Source: Paraglomus occultum (taxonomy: Eukaryota; Glomeromycota; Glomeromycetes; Paraglomerales; Paraglomeraceae). From it: 25,533 nucleotides of DNA. Location: positions 1 through 25,533 of the forward strand of contig CAJVPJ010000421.1 in the NCBI GenBank assembly GCA_910592205.1. Direction: 5' to 3'. A program made the position numbers and the translations under genes. The notes beneath the pieces were generated by a model. That model did no database searches. It was not told the DNA's origin and saw only the letters and a program-made list of their open reading frames with translations. Of this stretch, positions 9,072 through 19,245 are shown piece by piece. The first letter of the stretch is position 1. Each line of letters starts with the position of its first letter.

Positions 9072-10571
9072 AAATTCTAATAATAGTAAGTGAACTAATT
9101 ATATAACTTGATAAAAGGCTGTAGGCTATATGTCAGATTTTTTTTAATAAGCAAATTAATCTTCCAGTACTAATTAAAACTATTTACAATTTCTTGTTAA
9201 CAATTTAGAGCTCCTCAATTATACTATGCCGAGACGTGGCTTTTTGCATAAAGGTTAAAGTATAATTTGTTATCGTGAATAACATTAATCACGCCAAGTG
9301 TTTAACTTATATCGATACTGACAGTACATAAATTTACAAAGAGTTGTCAGATTGTTTCCTACCTGGAGACTTCCGAAATTGACGGATGGTATGCTGTTTT
9401 GTCTTTGCTCTTATTCTAACCGGTGGTTCGAACTAGTTGCCCTTGATAGTAAATGTTCCAACCAGTTGAGGTTATCCAAGAGTCGTCCAGGTCGTGCTAT
9501 TAGGCTTATGAACTAAATTTCAAAGGGGAAATTCACATCATTTGTAAAAAGAATGAACCGAAAGATAAGGAAAACTTATCAATCATCGCCGTAGAACTTG
9601 AAGATCTGTATTAGTATTGATATACAAAGAAGTTGCAGTGAGACATGACTACGCGAGTGCTTGATTTGTGATTTCCTCAGGCGAAGATGAAAAAGATGGA
9701 GTGAAAGATGGAAAAGAAAACAGTAACAGTGGTGACGACTGCGTTAACGATATTGAAGTGGCAAAAGTACGTTAGTGTAGGTTCTAGCTAGTGAGAAAAA
9801 TGGTACACCGAAAGTATATCGAATGATGAAGAAAGAAGACGGTCTGTTTTAGCAGGGAAAACGAAAACACTGCAATCCCCGAAACGAATATAGTGCAAGG
9901 TAGTTATACGACTCCTCCAAAAGTATGGCCGTGGAGAATAATACCAGCGATATTTTTCTCAACTGGAGAGGTATCAACTATCTCTTCCAATATATCCTGC
10001 ACAGAATTCCGGCTACATATATCATTAAAACAATGAATTAAACTAATCATTAATTATCACATTTATCAGCAGCATTGCAATTGTCATGTTATCGGAATAG
10101 ATTACTGTATTTTCATGTAACTGAATGTTGACCTTTCTTTGAAGCTTTGGGAGTATATTCTGTACAGATTATTGTACTAAAGAATTATTACAAAACCGAC
10201 ATAGTTCCGTTGAGCGTGAAATCCAAGATATGTCATATACACAGTCGCTATCGAGACTGACTGTGTGATACAATATACATTATCCCATGGGTCACAATAA
10301 CACAAATACATGCTAATTAGAATTTTTTATTATTCAAGCCCTCTCGACGATGCCAGGCAGGCATAATTAAACTTTCATTAAGATTTCACTTAACATTGGT
10401 CAGTTGATTAAGAATTTGATTATAATTAGGTAAAAGAATTAATTGTTCGATTCTGTGGCAATAGCTACAAACCTTGTCAATGACTTTAGTCGCCTCACCA
10501 TTACAAATATCAAGTTCTCGTAAAATTATTACATAAAGAGTGATAGCTCGTACCCGCGGCATCCCCTTTTT
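9072..10571. other. Decayed accessory DNA, no intact gene
   Basis: Short sensible stretches appear without joining. One is an acidic Lys/Glu/Asp-rich run at about 9680-9776, preceded by an acceptor-like TTTCCTCAG. Another is KNEPKDKENLSIIAVELEDL near 9551. A third is a short basic run near 9790-9850. They may be eroded exons of one gene that also held the kinase motif at 9003. A small hairpin (ACACAGTC/GACTGTGT) lies at about 10240-10266. Nothing else is seen. Confidence 0.35.
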
Positions 10572-13522
10572 TTATTTTCCCCCACTTTCTCCTGACGCGT
10601 CAACCGTCTCAGTAATGTCTACTTTCGTATTATTCTCATCATTTTCACCTTCGATTGCTGATTGCCAATTCTCACTTGTGTCTGAAGAGTCTGCTCCCTC
10701 TCTCTGTTGCCACGCCCATTGACCGAGACGAGCTAGCAAGCTGCTACGCTTTTCTGGATCTGGTTGATCGACGCGTATTACGGCTATATGTTCACCGGTA
10801 CTATCGCTTATAACAATATTTTCATTTTCATCAAATATAGTATATTCTTGTCGCTGGTTAATGTTGTCGCCAAAATGTATCGCACTACCTTCAACATGAC
10901 TATTTTCTTTCTCATTTGTATCATCGACAAACGCAGATTGAGCAATAATGTTGAGTTGTTGGTTTTTAGTTTGTTTTAATATTTTCTCTTGTATTAGAGA
11001 TAAGCGGGAGAGATTGGCAGCAGATAAGCGAGAGAGATTGGCGGCAGACATGTTTATACGCCTTCCCATTTTCACTGAAAAGAATGCGATTAGAATGTTG
11101 AAAACCTAACGTATCGACAATGAACAGACTGTGTGACATAAACTCACCAACGGGTAAAGTTATACCATGGATGATTACACTGGACATTACAACAAATTGC
11201 ACGACTGCAATAAATAAACGTTTTTCGTAAGTAACATGAAGCCGGGGAAACGTAATTACGCAAAAAAAAAAAAAAGAAGTTTAATAGACACCTGGAACGA
11301 CTAAGTCCCGTGCGCGTTCATTTCGTTCATAGAGATGATTATTGTCGAAAAAGATGGTAATAATAGAGCTGTAGAATATAGCACCTAAAGAAAGAAAAAA
11401 ATACATATTCGATTAATATGCTCACATTTCATAAGAATGTGCAAGTCAGATGAGCTTACCAACACCAATGGGCCCGAAGAAACCAGCAAACGCAGCTATT
11501 ACAAATGCAAATTATTGAATGCACGACAAGCATTAGTTTTCATTATAGTAATTCCCCAATCAGCCAATTACTCCCAAAAACGCTTTGTCGCATATGTACC
11601 TTCACGATATGTCCTGAAGACCGGTATCCATTTTCCTAACGCAAGTATAATCGGTATTCGACGGAAAACGAGTATAAGTAATGCAAGGATGACCAATCTC
11701 CACCACGCCACTGGTAGATCAGTTGCCGCGAACGATGGAAGCGGTAGGGTTGCTCCGATATACACAAACAGTGCAAGATTAAGTAACATATCAATAACTT
11801 CTTGAAAATGTGCTTCATCTGTTCCTTTGCGAAACCAGTCACTATCACATATGACATATTGAATGTTAGTCAAAATAATTATATCAGATAGCCACCGAGG
11901 AAAAACCTACTTACTCCCAAGAAATCACATTCCCAGCAACAAAGCAAGCAAAAAAATCATTAACGCCAAGCACCGTCGTGAGGCCCATGATAAATATCTA
12001 AACATTCATAAAATGATGGGCGCATAAGCTTGAGCATTTTGTCTTCTTTTGAAAAGGTTGAATTATCTACTTACCGCCAGTGCAATAGCAAATACGAGCA
12101 TGGATTCTTTATCAATCAGATGCTTTGTCGTGGCAAATCTCAATGCTTTACGTGAAAGATAACCGACGACGCACCCAATGATTATGGATACGGCCATTTC
12201 ATATAACCATCCCAAATAAATCCATTTTTCTATAGCTTCTCCTTTGTTAAACTCGATCAGTAGTAAACTTAACTTTACAAACAGGAGCGCCATACCTTTG
12301 ATAATTGAGAAAAAAAATTTTCGTTATTCATGATATCATAATGTGAGACCTTGTTAACACGATTATCATTACTGGGTTTTACATACCATCATTTGCACCA
12401 CTGTGATCGCACAATGAGAATATACAATTAGCAAAAAATCTTCAATTTGCAAGAAAATAGTATAAACGGGGGCTCACACCTTTCAGCGGATAGGATATTC
12501 TTGATATGAGGTGGCACATGTTTGTCTGCAAAACGTCCTTTCAACACTGAATTAGACAAAACCTTTAAGAAAAGACAAAGAAAAGCATTTATTAATCACA
12601 TCCAAAAACCTCGTTCCTTTACGTTTTATTACTTACAGGGTCCGTAGAAGCAAAGCAAGCAGCAATGCACAGGGCTTCAGCAAATTGAATGTCTGTTAGT
12701 ATCCAGTATGTAAATGCAGCACTACTAAGCCACATCCATAATATCACTGGGCCCAATAATGGTAACAGTGATTTATAATGTCGGAGAGTGTACGCCCTAC
12801 AAGATATGACAGATATTCGGTGGGGAAAACAGTCATGACATTAAAAGTCATTTTACAAAAAAAAAAAAGCCTTACTTTGGTAGGGATAAAGCTGCAACCA
12901 TCATCTAAACAAAGACATTGTTTTTTGGTTAGATAATTTGCGCCATTGGATAGTTTTGCAAGTAACAACGTACGCCAGATTTTCGTACCTGGATAGAAAC
13001 GGCAATTCGTGTCAGATCTCTCGTTAGCAACGGTAAATATCCCCAACCAGAGGTAGTTATGATTTGGGCAACATATTCGCCAGAGAGAATGCCTATTGTG
13101 AGTGCCACGACTTTTAAAATGCAATAATATAATGTTAATCATCTTCGTGGCGTCAGCCCATTTCATATCAGGAGTCGGGGGAGAAGGAGCAAGCAGCTAT
13201 TTGATCGACCATCATTTAGATTGTGCATTAGTTCATTTGGGTTATAAATAATCTGCCTTGCATATCGACTACGCTCATCCAATCGATCCTCATTTCTAAT
13301 CGTCCGTATCAATTGTCGTACGAATATGTAGACTCCTTTGTCATGGTCATTCCCTCACCCATCCCCCCTTGAAGTAAAAAGAAAATGGATCAAACAAAGA
13401 AACTTACCAGCTTCGGAAAGATATAGTTTCTCTTTGATGAACAACGAAACCAATCCAAAGAAAACGATGAACCCTCCAAGAAGAGCAGTCATCCGAGCAA
13501 ACTCTGTCGCATCTACGTCCAT
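10572..13522 (-). CDS. NHA1: Nha1-type plasma-membrane Na+(K+)/H+ antiporter, 13 exons
   Basis: Exons on the minus strand are 13522-13408, 13110-12989, 12904-12876, 12796-12637, 12562-12480, 12400-12387, 12295-12075, 11997-11915, 11841-11600, 11495-11460, 11384-11292, 11204-11148 and 11074-10572. All introns are GT-AG, and the exons join in frame to 585 aa. The membrane domain spans about residues 12-430. Landmarks are LYLSEA at the first loop, FASTDPVLSNSVLKGRFADK (T140, D141), AESGANDG, GVNDFFACFVAGN (N261, D262), WDDWFRKGTDEAHFQEVIDM and FGPIGVGA. The order and motifs are those of fungal Nha1/Sod2 antiporters, which export Na+ or K+ in exchange for H+ at the plasma membrane. The hydrophilic tail is about 160 aa, far shorter than in budding yeast, and carries a duplicated AANLSRLS. 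The gene appears intact. A TATA box lies 234 bp upstream. Confidence 0.93.
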
Positions 13523-13755
13523 TTTTTATTCAGTGGTTGTATATATTTGCAGAAGCGTCCCCCTTGGAAAGTAAAATTTAAAGATTGTTGAGAGGAATGA
13601 GGAAAAGCCACTGATTCTTGGTAACGAAAGTTGGCGCAAATCCAGATTCTTAATATATGCAACTTGTGATCATGTAAATAGGGAATGATGGGAGCGAACA
13701 CGCAAGGGAATCGAATCAGCAATCAGAAATCCGAAGGTAAAAAATTGCGGGACGA

Positions 13756-13767
13756 CTTTATATATAC
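13756..13767 (-). promoter_or_regulatory. TATA box of the antiporter gene
   Basis: On the minus strand GTATATATAAAG lies about 234-245 bp before the antiporter ATG at 13522. The intervening sequence has no long competing open frame, so it would be the 5' leader. Confidence 0.4.
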
Positions 13768-14486
13768 TTTTTGCAGTCCGCGGTTTTGACAGTTTTGTTT
13801 GCCATTTTTGGCTTTAAACTTCACATGTGCATCTAACCTTCTCTAACTAATTATGGTCGCAAATACCCACAATGGACTTTGGTTTTTTTTTCCCATTATT
13901 TGAATAATGTTCTCATCGAGAGCATGTCCTTTTCCGTAGAACGTCTTTGGGTAAAATGTAGGAGACAGAAAGGTTGCGAAATGATAAAACGGTTTTAGCG
14001 GTAAAAAGACGTAATAGTAATAGGAAGAGGTGAAAGCTTGAACAGTGTTCGACACGATCTTTCCGTAAAAGGAAGTTTCGCACGCATTTTGTCAATGTGT
14101 CCTTTGTCGATGGTAATGGGGGGCTATATTTCCGTGTGATCAATATAAAATGAAACCTGTTATTTAAAAACAAAAGCGGTCTTCTTATTATCAATAATAT
14201 CGTTTCCCAGTTTCGGGAATTATCATAAGAAATATAAAGAAGAAAACATATAAAAAACTGGTAATATGGCCGTTTTTACACTCTGACATGGCCAATAGTA
14301 AAAATTGGATTGACAACGTGCATAGATATTTCATGCTGACGCATTTTACCAAAAACATCCGCTCATGTGTTACAATGTCGATGGATTGTTCGCATGATTA
14401 GCCGTTATTAGTAGTGACTTTGTCAAAAGATACATGTGTAGATATGTGATCCGACCAACGGTAAAATGAAGTTGATGAGTTGCAGA
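13768..14486. other. Intergenic region upstream of the antiporter, no gene recognised
   Basis: AT-rich sequence. Two overlapping minus-strand frames (about 13843-14194) are low-complexity, rich in Phe, Leu, Ser and Tyr, and share no motif with known families. I treat them as chance. Confidence 0.4.
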
Positions 14487-14575
14487 TGTTGTGTTTGAGT
14501 TCAGGACCCGTCTCAGTTCTGACAACGGAGTGACTGGGTTCAGAGCTGAGAGGATCCTGAACTCGGACACAACAC
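14487..14575. repeat. Long imperfect hairpin (MITE-like or palindrome)
   Basis: Arms of about 36 bp at 14487-14522 and 14540-14575 are inverted copies with roughly five mismatches, around a loop of about 17 bp. The left arm contains GAGTTCAGGA and TCTCAGTTCTGA; the right arm contains the complementary TCAGAGCTGAGA and TCCTGAACTC. It could be a foldback element remnant or a hairpin RNA source. A loosely similar GTCTCGGACC...CTCAGTTCAGAAC stretch lies near 15130. Confidence 0.6.
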
Positions 14576-16125
14576 GTATAAAAATTTTAAAACTCTACCT
14601 AACTCGACTTTTCATCTCCCCTATTAAAGCGTGTTATATGTAAACCAACTAATTAACTACAAAGACTTGCGGGTTTTACAAAGCAGATGTAGTTATTATC
14701 TACGAGCTTGTATAAACTCGACAAATAAAATTAAATTCGAACCTCACCGATGCACTATGATTGCATTAGACAAGCAAGCATCATTCGATGGTCCTTTCGA
14801 CCTGCAGTATATCATTTATTAAATTTACACAAACAATAGGAGAAAGATACAAAACATACAGTAAGAATTTATGCGATAATAAAATTAATCTTGCGTAAAT
14901 CTAAACCACTCAACTTGGTATGCAATAACAAACCGTAGAGTTTGACACATTTTGTATAAGACTAAATTTGTATTTAAACTCATATAAATGGCTATTTTAA
15001 TTTTGCCGTTTTATTTTAAACGCTTTCGAATAAAACCAAGATCAACTCGTTGATACCATATTTTCTTGTCAGATCCCTGTCACCTGAGCCATCGTGGGAC
15101 TGCACTAGTCATTAGGGAATACATTAGTCTCGGACCAGAACTCAGTTCAGAACAGAGTCAGGTTCCCAACTGAGATACGACACTTGACCGATTACAGCCG
15201 CAATTAATCCCTATTGACGTTCCAAACTGGTAATATAATCCTGATCATAGTAAACTGTTTGTCTCGAGCATTAAAAATTAAGGTTGACCCTCGGACAGGA
15301 TCTTCGTCGACATGAGACTGTAACATCGGGACGTCGGCTACAGTTGGCAAAGCGCATACGATTTCAACTGGAACAATGTATTTGCAATCAACACAAACGT
15401 ACGGAGGAAGAAAAAATGTTTCGTACTGTAAAGCATTCTTTAAAATTCATGTGAGAGGTACTTTCTTGATATGTTTTAGCGGAACGTTAATCAAATTTTA
15501 TGCGTAATGTCTTATGAAAAGGGTCTTCTGATTTTTGTTCGAAAGCAATTCGGATGTTGACACGTTTAGATACATGTTCAAAGTATCGGTCAAGTTAACG
15601 ATTAATTAAAAATATTAAGCCTTACTTGGATAGTAAGTGTTAAACTTGCTATTGAGAACGTTCGGAAAATAACAATAATTAAGAATATATATGAATAGAA
15701 AATACTAGTAATGAAACCCAACTTGCGATAGATGTAAACCGTTAATAAACCATATTATATACTAATAATGAGAGGAATTATGTATATTGTAACAAAACTA
15801 TTTTAGCGCGCACAAAGTATCGAATCAGTTTGATACCTATAGTAGAAACAAATAAAATTTTACTATTATTATTTTCTTTGTCTTAGCATATGCTATCCAT
15901 ATAACAATATTTTTTGTATCACTGGAGTTAGTTCATCATAATGGCGTTACGGTGAAGAAACCGTATTCTAATTTTCATATGTTTTCACGTTGTAGCTTTA
16001 TCGTTATAATGATTTCCAACATAAAATAAAGTTACATTCAACAATGGTATTGTGATTTGATAGTATATTAATATGCGGCGATGGAGATTTAAATAAAGCT
16101 TTTATAATATTCGAACATCATAAAC
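14576..16125. other. Gene-poor AT-rich region
   Basis: I see no gene. Open frames are at most about 60 codons and have no recognisable content. Stretches around 15660-16100 are very AT-rich. The only structured sequence noted is the weak inverted repeat near 15130-15180. Confidence 0.5.
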
Positions 16126-16252
16126 CAGATCAGTAACAGTTAATAGTGTAATTAATCACATCATCGGATTTCAAGTGTTGTCAATCGTTTAAAATTCGGT
16201 CAATATTATACGGTGGGAGAAATTTAATAACATGATCTACTGTTACCACATT
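16126..16252. repeat. MITE-like unit, copy 1 of a tandem pair
   Basis: 127-bp unit nearly identical to 16274-16400, with about three base differences visible (for example CGGATTTCAAG versus CGGATTCCAAG). Its ends are imperfect inverted repeats: GATCAGTAACAGTTAATAG at the left, and at the right the complement of GTAACAGTAGATCATGTTAT. The inverted ends suggest a non-autonomous foldback or MITE-type element. Confidence 0.65.
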
Positions 16253-16273
16253 ACATCATAAACATATATTAAG

Positions 16274-16400
16274 CAGATCAGTAACAGTTAATAGTGTAAT
16301 TAATCACATCATCGGATTCCAAGTGTTGTCAATCATTTAAAATTCTGTCAATATTATACGGTGGGAGAAATTTAATAACATGATCTACTGTTACTACATT
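16274..16400. repeat. MITE-like unit, copy 2 of a tandem pair
   Basis: Second copy of the 127-bp unit, offset by 148 bp from the first. CATCATAAAC precedes both copies; before copy 2 it is followed by an extra ATATATTAAG. This indicates a recent tandem duplication of the element together with its left flank, rather than two separate insertions. Confidence 0.65.
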
Positions 16401-16617
16401 CAGTTAATTTTACCTTTATTATCTCTTTACATTGAGAAAAGATGCTCCGAAACTCCATCAAATTGAGTTGTGTAACGCCGTGTAAATTCCAAGATTTTTA
16501 GAGAGTATTGCTAAAGGGGTCAAAGTCAATAAAGACTTATTTGTAAAGCGCCATAAACTTTTTATTAGAAGTTCTATTAAGACCCCAGGTACAATTCAGG
16601 AAAGTTTATCGCGTGTC

Positions 16618-16652
16618 ACATGTTATACACACATGTTATACACACATGTTAT
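16618..16652. repeat. 13-bp tandem repeat, about 2.7 copies
   Basis: ACATGTTATACAC is repeated twice in full and once in part, without spacers. It is a minisatellite seed. The unit contains the palindrome ACATGT. Confidence 0.7.
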
Positions 16653-16868
16653 GGTAGTACAACACGGTTCGAACATCTGTGATATGACTCATCGTTTTTG
16701 TAGCAGATCTGCAAATCGACTGTCTGGCAATTAGTCAACTAGATACTAACAGCTAAGGTTTACAATCAATCAAATTTTAGCAGCCGTCAATAGAGGAATC
16801 GATGGCATGCAAAATTAATACTTCATCCATCTACCATTAGAAAATGTGCCATTTCACTCTATAATATA

Positions 16869-17664
16869 CACAGTAAAGTCCGATTTAACAAAAGTCTCCT
16901 TTCCGCCAAAAAAGCCCATTACAGCAAACTATTCGTTAAAGCGGACTTCTATCTCTATGACGAATTTTTATATAAAATTACGTAAACTTTGTTATATTTG
17001 TTTACGTCCCATTAATTCTTCAAACCTACCGTATACTACCGTGAATAAGCACCCAACCTTAACATAATGAGAAATGCTTATTCACGATAGAATTGCCTGC
17101 TTTTATCGGCATTATTTAAAGCAATCAGCAAATCATTAGTGAAGTACAACAATAATTGTAATAAGCAAAAGTGAAATAAAATTTTTTTTAATTTGCATAC
17201 TTACGTAGTGAACTGTGGGTGGGGAGGGGGTATGTCATGCGGTTAATACAGGTAATCTTGGGGGTGCTTATTCACGGTAGTATACGGTACTTTCTTTAAT
17301 CCGAAACAATATTTGTCCATAATACAGTGACTATTTTTTGGAAGAAGATTCAATGTATAATGTCATTTGCAACTTGAACGGGCGAAAAAATTAGCACATC
17401 TCTATTACATGAATTTAATATGTTGTGAAATTTATATATATACAATAATGCTTATAACGAAGTTCGTTATGTGCCAACATTTCGGTATTTCGTGTTAATT
17501 TAGAAGACCTTTGTTCGACTGAATGGTCTATTTTAGTCGCGGGTTTGATTTTCGATATACATAAATCTCCGTTCAATCGGGTGCTAAACATATATGAATG
17601 AATTGGTTCCATAAAAAGCTTCCGTCTTCGTTAAACCAGACGTTCGTTAAACAGACTTACTGTG
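16869..17664. mobile_element. Diverged inverted-repeat element, pogo/Tigger-like ends
   Basis: The left end begins CACAGTAAAGTCCGATTTAA at 16869. The right end, read on the minus strand from 17664, begins CACAGTAAGTCTGTTTAACG. The two agree over about 28 bp with a few changes and one gap. CAGTA-type ends rich in GTTTAAC are typical of pogo/Tigger elements, a Tc1-mariner branch. No transposase frame is present, so it would be non-autonomous. No clean TA duplication is visible. A younger 263-bp element is nested inside. Confidence 0.45.
17027..17289. mobile_element. 263-bp TA-flanked MITE with 28-bp perfect terminal inverted repeats
   Basis: The sequence beginning TACCGTATACTACCGTGAAT at 17027 is repeated exactly and inverted at the other end, finishing at 17289; the match covers 28 bp including a flanking TA on each side. 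A TA target site with inverted ends fits the Tc1/mariner superfamily. An inner inverted copy, TGCTTATTCACGATAG at about 17076-17091, pairs with the left end to make a further stem of about 15 bp. No coding capacity. It lies inside the older element at 16869-17664. Confidence 0.75.
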
Positions 17665-17840
17665 TGCGAGGAAGAGAAAAATTAGACCGAATACGTGATG
17701 TGGTTGGGCTTGTATTGATATCTACTTTTTCTATATAGGAGATATAGGAAAACAACACAAAACGTATAGCATCTTTTGCGTCCACTGTTGTTGGCACAAT
17801 TTTGAGTACCACGTATTTGATCATCAAATATATTAAGTGT

Positions 17841-18664
17841 TGTATGTCAGTTTGGAATTTATGCCAGATGGGAATTTATGTCCATTCCGAATGGACATAC
17901 GTCAGATGGGAATTTATGTCCATGCCGAACCGACATATATGTCAATGGAATAGTAAAGACATTCAGGTAATAGCATTATAAACGTACTTCACCGACGTAA
18001 CAATATAGTATGTCGGCGGTGAACACTGCATTGCTATCATTCCGTTTATTGCTTAAATCAACTCCTCTATAAGGGATTGAAAGCAAAGCTTGATGTCGCA
18101 CCACCTTAAGCTTAAATCCACATGGTTAAGTCTTCAATATCTTAGCTATCGATACCGTGGTAGTTACAAAACCCCGGAATACTATACACGGAGTGGTACT
18201 TTGATCAAATAGTGGTGTTATCTAGTACTAGGGGGGGGGGGGGGGAATACTATGATAGGACTATGTAAATTGTCTTTTCATTGACACGCTATGTTGTACA
18301 TATTTATTAGAGTAAATGTTGTGGAATTTGGAAATATTAATTCGGTATTTAGTATCACTGATTATGATATGTCGATCAGCAATTTTATTTCCGCAACTAC
18401 CCAGAACAAGTTTAGACTGTCCGTAAAGTCATGCAGGTATGTGAAATGGATTATGTCAGCTAGGGTGCTCTTCGAATATATCCAACGTCCAATATTTATG
18501 AAAATATTAAGCCCAGCCCAGTATTTACCATACGGAGCTAGAAGTGTAGCTTTGTATAAAGCTTGCTTCGGCTCAACGCTTAATCAATTTAACCGATTGT
18601 CTTTACTATTCCAACCTGACAATATGTCCATTTCGAATGGACATAAATTCCAAACTGATATATA
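17841..18664. mobile_element. Inverted-repeat element, about 0.82 kb
   Basis: TCAGTTTGGAATTTATG at the left end (from about 17847) reappears inverted at the right end (ending about 18661). Next to both ends is a palindromic motif, GTCCATTCCGAATGGAC on the left and GTCCATTTCGAATGGAC on the right. The left end has a second, degenerate copy of the AGATGGGAATTTATGTCCAT unit. A 124-codon frame at 18291-18665 spans the right half and resembles nothing I know. Non-autonomous DNA transposon or foldback element; superfamily not assigned. Confidence 0.5.
18231..18245. repeat. G15 homopolymer
   Basis: Fifteen consecutive G on the plus strand within an AT-rich region, inside the inverted-repeat element at 17841-18664. 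Such a run can form quadruplexes, slips in replication and is error-prone in sequencing, so its true length is uncertain. Confidence 0.8.
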
Positions 18665-19245
18665 ACATTAGTTTTTGTTGTTATGTAAGCGATGTCATAG
18701 AACTTATTAGTATTGGCTAATCAGAATACGTGTAATAGGTGCGCGATAACATGAACGAACTTAATGATGTTATGCGAGCAGCAAATTGAGAGGCGTGTAT
18801 TTGCTTTTATCCCGGAAATTGCAAAAGAATCAAATGCTCTTCTCACATTCAAAATGGTTACACGTTTGATTTTGACGATAGATGGCATGTGAAATGATTA
18901 CTGAAACGACAAGATTGAAACGACGATCAATGGAACAACCCGTTGTATAAAACCCTCCTTTGAGATAAATCAACTACGTTGCAACAGAAAAAAGAGCGAT
19001 GCATTCAAGACTAGTTTGTACAGAATCTTTATTGGCAAATAATATCGTTTTTTTTTTGTAAAAGTATATAGTCGAAACCAGTGTATTATTTGAATTAAAT
19101 TCAATTACATCTTAGGGATACTATATTTAATATAATTATCAAACGGATATAATAACGAAACATGCAACTGCTAATATGCTTAATATTGCCAAGATAGTAA
19201 TAATCGACTTTTATAATAAAATGTATTTGTAATCTCAAGCTTGCT
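18665..19245. other. Intergenic region, no gene recognised
   Basis: AT-rich sequence between the inverted-repeat element and the 3' end of the gene at 19246-20169. No credible frame or repeat is seen apart from a T9 run near 19050. Confidence 0.5.

Noticed and set aside
13843-14194. Two overlapping minus-strand frames upstream of the antiporter
   Set aside because: Low-complexity Phe/Ser/Leu/Tyr composition, no splice sites in phase, no recognisable domain.
15130-15180. Second copy of the 14487 hairpin
   Set aside because: Shares words such as CTCAGTTC, but alignment is too gapped and its self-pairing too weak to call it the same element.
16126-16400. CRISPR-like or regular satellite array
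   Set aside because: Only two copies, with inverted ends and a eukaryotic context; a duplicated mobile unit explains it better.
18291-18665. 124-codon plus-strand frame inside the inverted-repeat element
   Set aside because: No transposase or other motif, and it runs into the terminal repeat itself; more likely open by chance.
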